DNA of 60,828 bases from contig NZ_JALAHI010000073.1 in NCBI RefSeq assembly GCF_022711995.1, positions 1 to 60,828 on the forward strand, given 5' to 3'. Source of the DNA: Enterococcus sp. Its GTDB lineage: Bacteria; Bacillota; Bacilli; Lactobacillales; Enterococcaceae. The translations under genes and the position numbers were made by a program. Shown piece after piece: positions 42,731 to 53,390 of the stretch. Below the pieces are notes generated by a model, which was not told the origin of the DNA, did not search any database, and saw only the letters and a program-made list of their open reading frames with translations. Position 1 is the stretch's first letter; every line of letters starts with the position of its first letter.

Positions 42731-44686
42731 ATGATACTATTACAAGCAAATCAAATCGCCAGACTGTTTGGCGCTGAAGTTTTATTTGAGAATATTCACC
42801 TCGAGATTGCCAGCCATTCGCGGATTGCGCTTGTGGGACGAAATGGTGCGGGAAAATCGACGCTGTTAAAAATCATTGCCGGGATTGAAAGCCCGGATAA
42901 AGGAACGATTGCCAAAAATAAAGCGGCGACTCTTGGCTATCTAGCCCAAGATACTGGCTTAAACAGTACAGCCACTGTCTGGGAAGAAATGTTGACTGCT
43001 TTTGCTGAGATTCGTCAGATGGAAGAGCGAATGCGGACCGTTGAAATTGCCATTTCAGAAACCGAACCCTCTGCTGCTTATGAAGCGCTATTGAAAGAGT
43101 ACGATCAATTACAGCATGAATTTGCAGACAAAAATGGCTATGGGTATGAAAATGAGATTCGCTCGGTACTTCACGGCTTTAAGTTCGATGCAACGTTTTA
43201 TGAACAATCCATCGAGACATTGTCCGGTGGTCAAAAAACACGTTTGGCACTCGCAAAAATGTTGCTGCAAAAGCCGGATATTTTGATTTTGGATGAACCG
43301 ACGAACCATCTGGACATTGATACATTATCTTGGTTAGAAGGCTACCTTCAAAGCTATTCCGGTGCCCTTTTGATTGTTTCTCATGACCGCTATTTCTTAG
43401 ACAAAGTCGTCAATGAGGTCTATGAACTAAGTCGGCGGAAAATGCATCATTACAAAGGCAATTACAGCCGGTATCTTGTGTTGAAAGCCGAGCAGCTGCA
43501 AAGTGAATGGAAAGCTTTTGAGAAACAACAAGAAGAGATCAGCAAGTTAGAAGATTTTGTCGCTCGGAATCTTGTGCGTGCTTCGACCACTAAACGCGCA
43601 CAAAGCCGACGAAAGCAATTAGAAAAAATGGAGCGGATCGATCGGCCTCAAGGAGATGAAAAATCTGCAAACTTCCTTTTCTCTATCAATAAACCTTCGG
43701 GTAATGTTGTACTGCAAGTAGAAGATGCCGCCATTGGTTATCAAGAAACGGTTTTGTCCGAACCAATCGACTTGGATGTCCGCCGGAAAGATGCCATTGC
43801 ATTGGTGGGACCAAACGGGATTGGCAAATCAACCCTGCTGAAGTCGCTGATCCACAAAATCCCTTTGATTCGGGGAGATGTACAGTTAGGTGCCAATGTC
43901 TCGATTGGGTACTATGATCAAACCCAATCCGACCTTCATTCCACTAAAACGATCTTGAAAGAGTTATGGGATGAACATCCGACTACGCCAGAAGTAGAGA
44001 TTCGTACGATTTTAGGCAGTTTCCTGTTTTCTGGGGAAGATGTCGAAAAGCCCATCACATTGCTCAGTGGTGGCGAAAAAGCGCGGGTCGCTTTAGCAAA
44101 ACTGGCGATGGATCATGACAATTTCCTGATTTTGGACGAACCGACCAACCACTTGGATATCGACAGCAAAGAAGTGCTGGAAAATGCCTTGATCGATTAT
44201 GAAGGCACATTGCTCTTTGTATCTCATGACCGCTACTTTATCAATCGAATCGCGACCAAAGTGATCGAGTTGTCTGAATCTGGCAGCAAATTATACTTAG
44301 GGGATTATGATTATTACCTGGAGAAGAAATTGGAAGAAACCGAATTAGCCGCCTTACAGGAAACGGTGGTTCAGGAAAAAGCAATTTCACAAGGCAAACA
44401 GTCTTTCTTCCAAAGCAAAGAACAACAAAAAGCCCTGCGTTCGTTGCAGCGAAAAGTCACTCAAATTGAGGAAGACATGGCAAAAATCGAAGCAGAGCTG
44501 GAGGAAATTGAACAGGCGATGACACAGCCTGATGTGTTAAACGATCATGTTCGTTTATCTGCGCTGAATCAAGCAATGGAAACAGCCCATGCCACCCAAG
44601 AACAACTAATGGAAGCGTGGGAAAACGCCAGTCTGGAACTGGAAGAACTAGAAACAAGTGACACGAATCAGTCTACAGGCGGATGA
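42731..44686 (+). CDS. ABC-F family ATPase (YdiF type)
   Basis: A 651-residue protein with two ABC domains and no membrane segments. The first has GRNGAGKST near residue 37 and LSGGQKTRLALAKML near 162. The second has GPNGIGKST near 359 and LSGGEKARVALAKL near 444. A charged interdomain linker and a C-terminal coiled-coil (about 560–640) complete the ABC-F pattern. Such proteins act on ribosomes. Its place next to rex matches Bacillus ydiF. I see nothing that specifically indicates antibiotic resistance. Confidence 0.92.
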   Translation: MILLQANQIARLFGAEVLFENIHLEIASHSRIALVGRNGAGKSTLLKIIAGIESPDKGTIAKNKAATLGYLAQDTGLNSTATVWEEMLTAFAEIRQMEERMRTVEIAISETEPSAAYEALLKEYDQLQHEFADKNGYGYENEIRSVLHGFKFDATFYEQSIETLSGGQKTRLALAKMLLQKPDILILDEPTNHLDIDTLSWLEGYLQSYSGALLIVSHDRYFLDKVVNEVYELSRRKMHHYKGNYSRYLVLKAEQLQSEWKAFEKQQEEISKLEDFVARNLVRASTTKRAQSRRKQLEKMERIDRPQGDEKSANFLFSINKPSGNVVLQVEDAAIGYQETVLSEPIDLDVRRKDAIALVGPNGIGKSTLLKSLIHKIPLIRGDVQLGANVSIGYYDQTQSDLHSTKTILKELWDEHPTTPEVEIRTILGSFLFSGEDVEKPITLLSGGEKARVALAKLAMDHDNFLILDEPTNHLDIDSKEVLENALIDYEGTLLFVSHDRYFINRIATKVIELSESGSKLYLGDYDYYLEKKLEETELAALQETVVQEKAISQGKQSFFQSKEQQKALRSLQRKVTQIEEDMAKIEAELEEIEQAMTQPDVLNDHVRLSALNQAMETAHATQEQLMEAWENASLELEELETSDTNQSTGG

Positions 44687-44747
44687 CAATCTTCTTTCCC
44701 TTTGCTTTACTTGAAGTAAGACTTTTCGTTACTTTAGAAGGAAAGCT

Positions 44748-45479
44748 ATGAAAAAAAATGGGAATCCAAACAGGCGAAATCTTTTGCTTGTTTTGGTGGG
44801 GCTGGGTATGCTCTTTGTTGCATTTGTTCGTCTTTCTTTGTTCAGTTACTCTAGTCACAGCTACAGCTCCGATGAATATGTTGTTGAAGATTATGACATG
44901 ATGGAAGCGGCTTATGACCAATCTGATTTTAATGATGAAGTAAATGATTCCTTACTGGATGTTGGGATTCAAACACCTCTTTATCTGCAAACCAATGAAG
45001 AATGGGCAGATTTTTCCTATGGCTCAGATGGTACGCAAACTTTACGCGATAACGGCTGCGCCCTGCTCTCTCTTTCTATGGTACTCGCTTATTTGCGAGA
45101 GGATGACGTTTCGCCGCTGGAAGTTCTGGATTGGGCACAAGATAGCTATTATGTCGCTGAGCAAGGAACCGATTGGCGGATTTTCTCCGATTTTGGTGAT
45201 GCATTTGGCTATACGTACCATGATTTAGGTACGGACACGAATCAAGTAGCGACTTATCTCCGTTTTGGACATCCCGTGATCGTTTCGGTGACCAGTGGTG
45301 ATTTTACTGATACTGGTCATGTGATGGTATTGGCTGGTATGCAAGATGACAATATTGTCGTTTTAGATCCAAACGACACACCGGAAAAGAGCCATTATCG
45401 CACGCCCTATTCACTGGAAGAAATTGCCAATCAAAGTTTACATTTTTGGACCTTTACAAACGATGGCAGCAGCTTATAA
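44748..45479 (+). CDS. C39-like family peptidase, membrane-anchored
   Basis: A 243-residue protein with an N-terminal membrane anchor (about residues 12–30) and an extracytoplasmic Peptidase_C39_2-like domain. The probable catalytic cysteine is in RDNGCALLSLSM near residue 103, the histidine in TGHVMVLAG near 188 and the aspartate in VVLDPND near 202. The substrate, perhaps wall-associated, is unknown. AAGGAAAG precedes the ATG. It is 60 bp after the ABC-F gene, with no terminator between, and has one after it at 45486–45556. Confidence 0.85.
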   Translation: MKKNGNPNRRNLLLVLVGLGMLFVAFVRLSLFSYSSHSYSSDEYVVEDYDMMEAAYDQSDFNDEVNDSLLDVGIQTPLYLQTNEEWADFSYGSDGTQTLRDNGCALLSLSMVLAYLREDDVSPLEVLDWAQDSYYVAEQGTDWRIFSDFGDAFGYTYHDLGTDTNQVATYLRFGHPVIVSVTSGDFTDTGHVMVLAGMQDDNIVVLDPNDTPEKSHYRTPYSLEEIANQSLHFWTFTNDGSSL

Positions 45480-45485
45480 ATAACA

Positions 45486-45556
45486 AACGGCCGACAGATG
45501 ATCAAAAGACAAATGCAGGATTCTGCTTCTTTTGCCCATTCGTCGGTCGTTTTTTA
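45486..45556 (+). terminator. Terminator of the ABC-F/C39 unit
   Basis: AACGGCCGAC pairs with GTCGGTCGTT, with an inner AAAAGA/TCTTTT pair, followed by six T. Confidence 0.75.
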
Positions 45557-45631
45557 TGAGGAATCTTGGAAAAGAAGTAGCTGTTTCTTGTGCAACGGTT
45601 GCGATCATCTTCCAAGAATCGACGCTTTCCA

Positions 45632-45660
45632 CTTACAATGGTTCCGCTTTCCTTTATAAT
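45632..45660 (+). promoter_or_regulatory. Promoter of ald
   Basis: CTTACA (45632–45637) and TATAAT (45655–45660) are 17 bp apart, about 25 bases before the ald ATG. Confidence 0.7.
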
Positions 45661-45684
45661 GGAAGAAAGGAAGGTGTGAAACAT

Positions 45685-46794
45685 ATGAAAATCGGTATCC
45701 CAAAAGAAATCAAGAACAATGAGAACCGCGTGGCATTACCGCCGGCTGGCGTCTACGAATTGGTACAAGAAGGACATGAGGTCTTGGTTGAAACAAGTGC
45801 CGGTATCGGCTCGACGTTTGCAGATGAAGCCTATCGGGAAGTGGGCGCAACGATCGTTTCCACTGCTGCAGATGCCTGGGGAGCGGACATGGTAATGAAA
45901 GTCAAAGAGCCGCTCCCCGAAGAATATCCCTATTTACGTCCTGGACTACTTTTGTTTACTTACCTGCATGTGGCTGCCAATCCAGATTTGGCAAAGGTGC
46001 TAATGTCTTCCAAAGTACGAGCGATTGCTTATGAAAATGTCCAGCTAGCTAATGGCGCATTGCCATTATTATCACCGATGAGTGAGATTGCCGGCCGGAT
46101 GGCTGTTCAAATCGGTGCACAATTTTTAGAAAAAGTTTACGGTGGCAAAGGGATTCTCCTATCCGGTGTACCAGGTGTTCGCAAAGGGCAAGTCACGATT
46201 ATTGGTGGTGGGGTTGCGGGAACCAATGCCGCAGCAATGGCCTTGGGACTTGGCGCACAAGTGACGATTCTCGATGTATCTATCCCCCGCTTGCAAGAAT
46301 TGGACCAGCTATTTGGGGGACAAGTTCAAACACTCTTCTCTAATCGGTTCAACATTGAAGCAGCCATCCGACAAGCTGATTTAGTCATTGGTGCCGTCCT
46401 GCTGCCAGGCAAAAAAGCGCCGAACTTAGTCAGCCGTGAGATGGTCAAAGCAATGGCAGAAAAATCCGTGATCGTGGACATCGCTATTGACCAAGGAGGA
46501 ATTTTTGAAACGGAAGATCGCGTCACCACCCATGATGATCCCACCTATATCCAAGAAGAAGTGATCCATTATGCAGTGGCAAATATGCCTGGTGCAGTAC
46601 CTCAGACCGCTACATTAGCATTGAGTATCGCCACATTGCCTTACGCCAAACAATTAGCCGCGGATCCGGAAAAAGCATTACGGACCAATGCTGCTTTGGC
46701 CCGTGGTGTTATCGCATTTGACGGTCACTTCACGTTGAAGGAAGCTGCACAAGATCTGGCGATCGATGCCATTGAACTCTCAGAACTGATTTAG
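45685..46794 (+). CDS. ald: Alanine dehydrogenase
   Basis: Catalyses reversible oxidation of L-alanine to pyruvate and ammonia with NAD. The 369-residue product has the conserved N-terminus [18 protein letters not shown], the catalytic histidine in [10 protein letters not shown] near residue 96, and the dinucleotide fold [16 protein letters not shown] near 168–183. Length equals the usual ~370. The frame is open 51 codons upstream, but the promoter lies inside that part, and AAGGTG precedes the ATG at 45685. It is monocistronic with a long bidirectional terminator. Confidence 0.95.
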   Translation: MKIGIPKEIKNNENRVALPPAGVYELVQEGHEVLVETSAGIGSTFADEAYREVGATIVSTAADAWGADMVMKVKEPLPEEYPYLRPGLLLFTYLHVAANPDLAKVLMSSKVRAIAYENVQLANGALPLLSPMSEIAGRMAVQIGAQFLEKVYGGKGILLSGVPGVRKGQVTIIGGGVAGTNAAAMALGLGAQVTILDVSIPRLQELDQLFGGQVQTLFSNRFNIEAAIRQADLVIGAVLLPGKKAPNLVSREMVKAMAEKSVIVDIAIDQGGIFETEDRVTTHDDPTYIQEEVIHYAVANMPGAVPQTATLALSIATLPYAKQLAADPEKALRTNAALARGVIAFDGHFTLKEAAQDLAIDAIELSELI

Positions 46795-46801
46795 TTTCAG
46801 C

Positions 46802-46883
46802 AAAAAGCCCATCTCAAGAAATGCCTATTCTGTCAGGGATCACTCTTCCTCTGGCAGCGGCTATTTTTTGAGATGGGCTTTTT
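46802..46883. terminator. Bidirectional terminator after ald
   Basis: AAAAAGCCCATCTCAA pairs perfectly with TTGAGATGGGCTTTTT across a 50-base insert. Confidence 0.85.
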
Positions 46884-46983
46884 ATCATGAGAATTTCCTT
46901 TTTTCGCTAGTACATAACAGCGATCTATGCTATATTCATACATAAAAAATTCAGCGTACCCTGGGTATGCGAGGAGGAATGAC

Positions 46984-47994
46984 GTGTTAACAAAAAGCCA
47001 AATCCAAGCCTTTCCTAAAGTAGAATTGCACTGCCATTTGGATGGATCGATTCGCCCAGAAACATTACTTAAGATTGCCAATCAGCAGAACCTGCCTATC
47101 CCTCAAGAGCTGTCGATTCTTGAAGAACGGATGCAAGCCCCCCAAGACTGTTCCGATCTTAATGAATATTTGGAACGCTTTGATTTTGTTCTCCCTTACT
47201 TGCAAAGTGAATTTGCTTTAGAAGCAGCCGCCTTTGATGTCATGGAACAAGCCTTTGAAGATGGCGTCGCGTATATCGAAATCCGCTTTGCTCCTAGTCA
47301 GTCAATGGAACAGGGGCTTTCCTGTCCGCAAACGATTCAAGCAGTAGCCAGAGGGATCGCTCGTGCGGAGTCCATCTATCCGATAAAAGGGAATCTTTTG
47401 ATCATCGGGATGCGTCAGGAATCCGTTGCTGCAATCTCCCAAATTTTTTCGGAGTCTATTTCTGAAGAGAAAGTCGTGGGTATCGATTTGGCTGGTCCAG
47501 AAGAAGACGACTATGTCGCCAAATTAGCCCCGACTTACCAACTTTTCGTAGAGGAACAGGTGCAGTTAACCCTACACGCCGGGGAATGCGGCTGTATCCG
47601 TAATGTTTACCAAGCAATCGAAAGTGGCGCAAAACGTATTGGTCACGGCATCATTTTGAAAGGGGATAAGAAAGCTCAAGAATTTGTATCCCACAATCGA
47701 ATCTGCATTGAAGGATGTCCTACTAGCAATGTGCATACCAAAGCCATCACGGACTATCACCAATATCCTTTCAGAGAGTGGCTGACTGCAGGCGTTCCTT
47801 TTTGCTTAAACACAGATAACCGCACCGTTTCTAAAACAACATTGACTGATGAATACTTGCACATGACCCGTCACTGCCAAATGTCAGAAAGCGAACTGCG
47901 CTTATTGAATGAGACCGCCGCCCGCCACTCCTTTGCCAGTGAAAAAGTAAAAGAAACATTATTAGATAAAATTGGCAACTGGAAAATCCAGTAA
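46984..47994 (+). CDS. add: Adenosine deaminase
   Basis: Deaminates adenosine to inosine in purine salvage. The 336-residue protein has the zinc ligands in ELHCHLDGSIRP near residue 12–23, LHAGECG near 195 with the catalytic glutamate, RIGHG near 217 and NTDNR near 277. The start is GTG, with GAGGAGG 6 bases upstream; an in-frame ATG 19 codons earlier lies in the promoter region (extended -10 TGC TATATT near 46930) and is rejected. It is monocistronic, with a long hairpin at 48058–48134 after it. Confidence 0.93.
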   Translation: MLTKSQIQAFPKVELHCHLDGSIRPETLLKIANQQNLPIPQELSILEERMQAPQDCSDLNEYLERFDFVLPYLQSEFALEAAAFDVMEQAFEDGVAYIEIRFAPSQSMEQGLSCPQTIQAVARGIARAESIYPIKGNLLIIGMRQESVAAISQIFSESISEEKVVGIDLAGPEEDDYVAKLAPTYQLFVEEQVQLTLHAGECGCIRNVYQAIESGAKRIGHGIILKGDKKAQEFVSHNRICIEGCPTSNVHTKAITDYHQYPFREWLTAGVPFCLNTDNRTVSKTTLTDEYLHMTRHCQMSESELRLLNETAARHSFASEKVKETLLDKIGNWKIQ

Positions 47995-48057
47995 CCCAAT
48001 GAGTGAAGGGTACCATTGATGGACCAAAAAAGCCGTCGCAAAAGCTCACACATATGA

Positions 48058-48134
48058 AAGAGAACGCTAGTACATCCTCGTAATGGATCATCCATTCTGA
48101 ATGACCCCTTACTGTTGATGCACTAGCGTTCTCT
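48058..48134. terminator. Long inverted repeat between add and the GH1 gene
   Basis: AGAGAACGCTAGT pairs with ACTAGCGTTCTCT, with CATC/GATG continuing the stem after one mismatch, across a ~45-base insert that contains ATGGAT/ATCCAT. T-runs are weak on both sides, so it may be a terminator for convergent transcripts or another structured element. Confidence 0.5.
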
Positions 48135-48173
48135 CGTCTTGTTTCTCATTTTTATTTCAGTGAAATAGGGTGC

Positions 48174-49619
<1,446 letters not shown>

Positions 49620-49635
49620 CTATTCGTTTGTTTTA

Positions 49636-51468
49636 TCAATTAATCAGTGTCAAAATCTCATGTCCTGATTCAAAACGTTTCTTCTCATTGACCATCGATA
49701 CAACATCCACATAATCTTGCGTATTGGTGATCACAACGGGTGTTTGAACAGAAAAACCTGCAGCTTTGATAGCCGCAATGTCAAAACTCAAAAGTAACTC
49801 TCCTTGTTTCACATGCTGTCCTTTTTCGACATGACTTTCAAAATACTGACCATCCAATTTCACTGTATCCAATCCCACGTGGATCAATACTTCTGCACCA
49901 TTATCAGAAATCAGTCCGATGGCATGTTTCGTAGGAAAAAGTGTCATGATTGTTCCATCACAAGGGGCAAATACTTTCCCTTCTGAAGGCTCGATACCAA
50001 ATCCTTGTCCTAGAAGACCTTCAGAAAAAGCTGAATCTTTGATTTCGCTCAATGGCAAGATTTCCCCTTGGATCGGTGTGACGATTTGTTCTTTGCGATT
50101 TAATGGCTTCTCAGCAGTTTTTGGTTCCAACACATCGTCCTTGTAAAGAACATAAGCAGCGATAAAACTAACCACAAATGCGACAACAATTCCAATGACC
50201 AGATTGATCAAGTCCGACATAGAGCCGGTTTCAGGATTGATTGCTCCTGGAAGAGAAAAGATGCCCATACCAGCCATAGTGTACATTTTTACATTCAGAA
50301 ATCCGGTGATTGCGCCCCCCAGCGCACCTCCGATACAAGATAAGACAAACATTTTGATTCGGGGCAGCGTGACACCATAAATCGCTGGTTCCGTCACACC
50401 AAAAATTCCTGAGATCCACGCCGGAAAGGCAATGTTTTTTAACTTGCGGTCGTTACTCTTCAGCCAAATAGCCAATACAACTGCTGTTTGAGCAAAGCTG
50501 ACACTACCAAGTAATGGCATGAAGCTATCCGGTGTTCCAGAAACCAATGCAGTGATCGATGGAATCAATAGCATCATATGGACCCCTAACATAACAAAGA
50601 CTTGCCAAAATCCTCCGACAACCAGACCTGCCACGATTGGACTGAAAGCGATGATTGCTTGCATAATATCTCCTAGGAAGAACCCTAACATATTTGCAAG
50701 TGGACCAATCACAATATACCCAATTGGAATTGCAATCAGTAAGACTAAAATCGGAACAATAAAGGTCTTGACCACATCAGGAATCACTTTATTGAAAAAC
50801 CGTTCCAAAGGCGCTTCAAGTGCGACAATCAAAATGACTGGTAAGACTGATGATGTATAGGTGGCATTCATTTGAAAACCGGAAAAATTCATATCGATGC
50901 CATTGATAGCAGGATAACAAAGTATCAACCCGGTGACTAAACCTAAAAATTGATTGACATTCAATTTGCGAGCCGTATTTAATCCTAGCACCACTGGTAG
51001 AAAGAAGAACATAGCGTCGCCAATCGCATTCATTAATTCATAATACGAGCTATCCATCCCGTACAAGCCAGTCACACTTAAGATTGTATTTATTCCTTTA
51101 ATAATCCCAGATGCCGAAAGTAAAGCAATGGAAGGTAACATAATACCTGTGACTAAGTCAAAAAACTTTTCTTTGAAACTCATCGCTTTCTTCTCACTAC
51201 TCCCACTGCTTTGAGAAGCGATACCAGCCACTTCAGTCACTTCTCGGTAAACTTCAGGCACGTGATTGCCAATCACGACTTGGTATTGACCGCCGGTTTT
51301 CATAACAGTTACGACGCCTTCCATATTCTTCAAAACGTCATCATTTGCTTTTCCTTCATCTTTCAAGTTAAAGCGCAAACGGGTCACACAATGGGCTAAT
51401 GCCACAATATTTTCTTTTCCGCCGACATTTTCGACGATATCTTTTGCTAAAGCTGTGTATTTTGCCAT
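49636..51468 (-). CDS. PTS beta-glucoside transporter subunit IIBCA
   Basis: A 610-residue fused phosphotransferase permease. The IIB domain (1–85) has the phosphocysteine in LAHCVTRLRF near residue 25. The IIC membrane domain (about 105–450) has about eight to ten segments. The IIA domain (about 475–610) has the phosphohistidine in LIHVGLDTV near residue 540. It takes up and phosphorylates an aryl- or beta-glucoside. ATG 51468 with AAAGG upstream is used; a TTG three codons earlier is not. It lies between the antiterminator and the GH1 genes. Confidence 0.94.
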   Translation of the reverse strand: MAKYTALAKDIVENVGGKENIVALAHCVTRLRFNLKDEGKANDDVLKNMEGVVTVMKTGGQYQVVIGNHVPEVYREVTEVAGIASQSSGSSEKKAMSFKEKFFDLVTGIMLPSIALLSASGIIKGINTILSVTGLYGMDSSYYELMNAIGDAMFFFLPVVLGLNTARKLNVNQFLGLVTGLILCYPAINGIDMNFSGFQMNATYTSSVLPVILIVALEAPLERFFNKVIPDVVKTFIVPILVLLIAIPIGYIVIGPLANMLGFFLGDIMQAIIAFSPIVAGLVVGGFWQVFVMLGVHMMLLIPSITALVSGTPDSFMPLLGSVSFAQTAVVLAIWLKSNDRKLKNIAFPAWISGIFGVTEPAIYGVTLPRIKMFVLSCIGGALGGAITGFLNVKMYTMAGMGIFSLPGAINPETGSMSDLINLVIGIVVAFVVSFIAAYVLYKDDVLEPKTAEKPLNRKEQIVTPIQGEILPLSEIKDSAFSEGLLGQGFGIEPSEGKVFAPCDGTIMTLFPTKHAIGLISDNGAEVLIHVGLDTVKLDGQYFESHVEKGQHVKQGELLLSFDIAAIKAAGFSVQTPVVITNTQDYVDVVSMVNEKKRFESGHEILTLIN

Positions 51469-51491
51469 TTTTATCAACCTTTCTTCTCTTA

Positions 51492-52328
51492 TTAAGTATT
51501 TTTATAAACCAAACGCTCGATATGAATGATCAAATACGATTTTTCTTCATCTGAAACTTGATAATTGTAGTGGGAAGCGATGTAAGTCTCAATTCGTTTC
51601 ACGCATTGAAAAGCATTTGGATACTTGATTTCTAGTATCTGCAACAAACCGTCGCCTTCCTCACCGTATTGACTTTTAGTCAAAACCCGTTGCGCGAAAA
51701 ATTTTATGTGTGTAATAAATCGATAATGATAAACACTTTCTTCATTTAATTCGATTTTGAAGAAGTATTTAACAATATTTGATATCTCCTGCATCAGCTT
51801 CGTCATTTCTGAAATATCGTCAACAGAACTATCCAATTCTGCGTTTACGATATGGTTCGCAATAAATGCGGCTTCATCTTTGGGCAGTCGTACATTGAAT
51901 TGTTTCTCAATAATTGCCAGTGCTTCTAATCCAACATCAAATTCATCTTTATAAAATCGTTTAATATCCCAAATCAATGCATTTTTTAATTCGATGCCTT
52001 CTTGAAACCTTCGCAAGGAAGTATAAATATGATCCGTTAAAGAAATAATCAAACTTTCATTCAAGCGTTTCCCTATGTGGGTTTTCGCATAGCTGATAAT
52101 GTCATCTGCCACTTCGATATGCTTTAAAGGAATATCTGCTAATAGCTGTTGAAACTTCTGATTCATCGCATCATTTTGAATAACAAATTTTTTATTTATT
52201 TTTGTTTCGTCTATTTCATCCCCTTTCTTTTTCTGAAATGCGATTCCCGGTCCACAAACAATTTGCTCCCGTTCATTTTCGCCAATAATGCTGACAGCGT
52301 TATTGTTCAACACGCGAAAAATCTTCAT
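51492..52328 (-). CDS. BglG/LicT family transcription antiterminator
   Basis: RNA-binding antiterminator of 278 residues: CAT domain (1–55; FRVLNNNAVSII, VCGPGIAFQKK), then PRD1 (about 65–170) with KTHIGKR and PRD2 (about 171–278) with FITHIKFF and IIHIERL. When its substrate sugar is available it would bind the RAT element at 52402–52432 and stop the adjacent terminator from forming. PTS phosphorylation of PRD histidines controls it. The ATG at 52328 with GGAGGGGG upstream is used. It is the first gene of the operon. Confidence 0.94.
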   Translation of the reverse strand: MKIFRVLNNNAVSIIGENEREQIVCGPGIAFQKKKGDEIDETKINKKFVIQNDAMNQKFQQLLADIPLKHIEVADDIISYAKTHIGKRLNESLIISLTDHIYTSLRRFQEGIELKNALIWDIKRFYKDEFDVGLEALAIIEKQFNVRLPKDEAAFIANHIVNAELDSSVDDISEMTKLMQEISNIVKYFFKIELNEESVYHYRFITHIKFFAQRVLTKSQYGEEGDGLLQILEIKYPNAFQCVKRIETYIASHYNYQVSDEEKSYLIIHIERLVYKNT

Positions 52329-52354
52329 TCCATTTTTCCCCCTCCTTTTCACAC

Positions 52355-52406
52355 AAAAAAACCTATCTGTGGGTACGACAAAAAACGTGTACTCACAGAT
52401 AGGTTT
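52355..52406 (-). terminator. Antiterminator-controlled terminator upstream of the PTS operon
   Basis: On the minus strand AAACCTATCTGTG pairs with CACAGATAGGTTT around a ~25-base loop, followed by TTTT. Its 5' arm begins with the last bases of the RAT element, so the two structures exclude each other. Confidence 0.85.
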
Positions 52407-52432
52407 AGCTTGTTAAAAAACAATGACCATCC
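52402..52432 (-). promoter_or_regulatory. RAT (ribonucleic antiterminator) element
   Basis: The minus strand reads GGATGGTCATTG then TTTTTT and AACAAGCTAAACC, which fits the LicT/SacY-type RAT consensus (GGATTGTTACTG … CAGGCAAAACC) with a few substitutions that keep the stem. Its 3' end overlaps the 5' arm of the terminator at 52355–52406. Confidence 0.78.
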
Positions 52433-52457
52433 TATCCAAGGATGTTTAATTTTCTAT

Positions 52458-52486
52458 ATAATAACACAGAGAAAAAAAGTTGTAAA
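52458..52486 (-). promoter_or_regulatory. Promoter of the antiterminator–PTS–GH1 operon
   Basis: On the minus strand TTTACA (52481–52486) and TATTAT (52458–52463) are 17 bp apart, about 25 bases before the RAT element. A cre-like site overlaps the -35. Confidence 0.8.
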
Positions 52487-52494
52487 CCCTTTCT
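52480..52494. promoter_or_regulatory. Probable CcpA cre site on the PTS operon promoter
   Basis: TTGTAAACCCTTTCT matches the cre consensus WTGNAANCGNWNNCW at 14 of 15 positions. It overlaps the -35 box, where CcpA binding would repress transcription in the presence of preferred sugars. Confidence 0.6.
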
Positions 52495-52543
52495 TTTAAT
52501 CCGCCCACTGAGGCCTTCTAATCAGTGAGCCCAAGGACTGCGC

Positions 52544-53374
52544 TTATCCTAATTCCTCAATCATAGCCACCGCCCGTTTGATTCCTTCATCTTTCGTTCC
52601 CTCCAATACGACATAGCAGTAAGGTTTGTATTGGTCAACGATTTGTAAAACGGCTTGATAAGGAATGATTCCTTCTCCTAAAGGGACAGAAACAATGCGA
52701 TCCTCTTCAATCACATAGTCTTTCAAGTGGAGACAGACAATTCGTTCACCAAATTTCTCAAAGGCCTCTGCAACGATTTCCACTTGTTTGCTTGCCGTTT
52801 CCGGAGTGATGAGATTGGTAGGGTCATAGACGATGCCCAGAAAATCAGAAGGAACTCTTGCGATCAATTCCTGAATTCGGTCATTGGAAAATAGAGGATG
52901 ATTTAATCCTGCTTCGATCCCAACCATTGTTTGACAACGTTCCCCAGTTTTTACCAACCGCTGTACAACAGTTACAAGGTCATCGAAAACTTCATCTGTG
53001 AAATTTTCTTCCGTGTAACCAAGTGTGGGAATAACGGAACCCGTTTCCGAAGCAACCATTGACGCTCCAAAATAGCGTGCATGAAAAAGATAGCGTTCAA
53101 ACTTTTGCAAAATCTTTTCTCGTTCATCCGCATCCGGATGAATCAAATTACTATAACAGCTTAGTAATGCCACTTGAACCCCTTGTTGCCCAAATTCATT
53201 TTTGAAAAAAGTTCCCATTCCTGGATTGATCTGGGCAGCAGCACTAAGTTCCGGAAATGAAGCATTTAGTGCAAATTGAACATTCTTGATGCCTTTTTCA
53301 GCGATTTCATAGGCGAGATCTTGCGGGTCACGAGCCTTTGTTAAGTCGTGCCCTCGAACAGCGAGATTAAACAT
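52544..53374 (-). CDS. Sugar phosphate isomerase/epimerase family protein
   Basis: A 276-residue TIM-barrel protein of the xylose-isomerase-like (AP endonuclease 2) family. Probable metal ligands are Glu in MVGIEAGLNH near residue 151, Asp in VYDPTNL near 185, His in CLHLKDY near 217 and Glu in VVLEGT near 259. It would interconvert a keto/aldose or epimerise a sugar acid. It is the last gene of the ABC–GH88–DUF2264 operon, so it may act on the monosaccharide released there. The exact reaction is unknown. Confidence 0.82.
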   Translation of the reverse strand: MFNLAVRGHDLTKARDPQDLAYEIAEKGIKNVQFALNASFPELSAAAQINPGMGTFFKNEFGQQGVQVALLSCYSNLIHPDADEREKILQKFERYLFHARYFGASMVASETGSVIPTLGYTEENFTDEVFDDLVTVVQRLVKTGERCQTMVGIEAGLNHPLFSNDRIQELIARVPSDFLGIVYDPTNLITPETASKQVEIVAEAFEKFGERIVCLHLKDYVIEEDRIVSVPLGEGIIPYQAVLQIVDQYKPYCYVVLEGTKDEGIKRAVAMIEELG

Positions 53375-53390
53375 CTTTTCAGTCCTTTCT

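Noticed and set aside
42731-44686. ABC-F protein as an antibiotic resistance determinant
   Set aside because: Position next to rex and the C-terminal coiled-coil fit the housekeeping YdiF type; nothing specific to resistance subfamilies was seen.
45532-45684. 51-codon N-terminal extension of alanine dehydrogenase
   Set aside because: The ald promoter lies inside it, and the family start matches the internal ATG.
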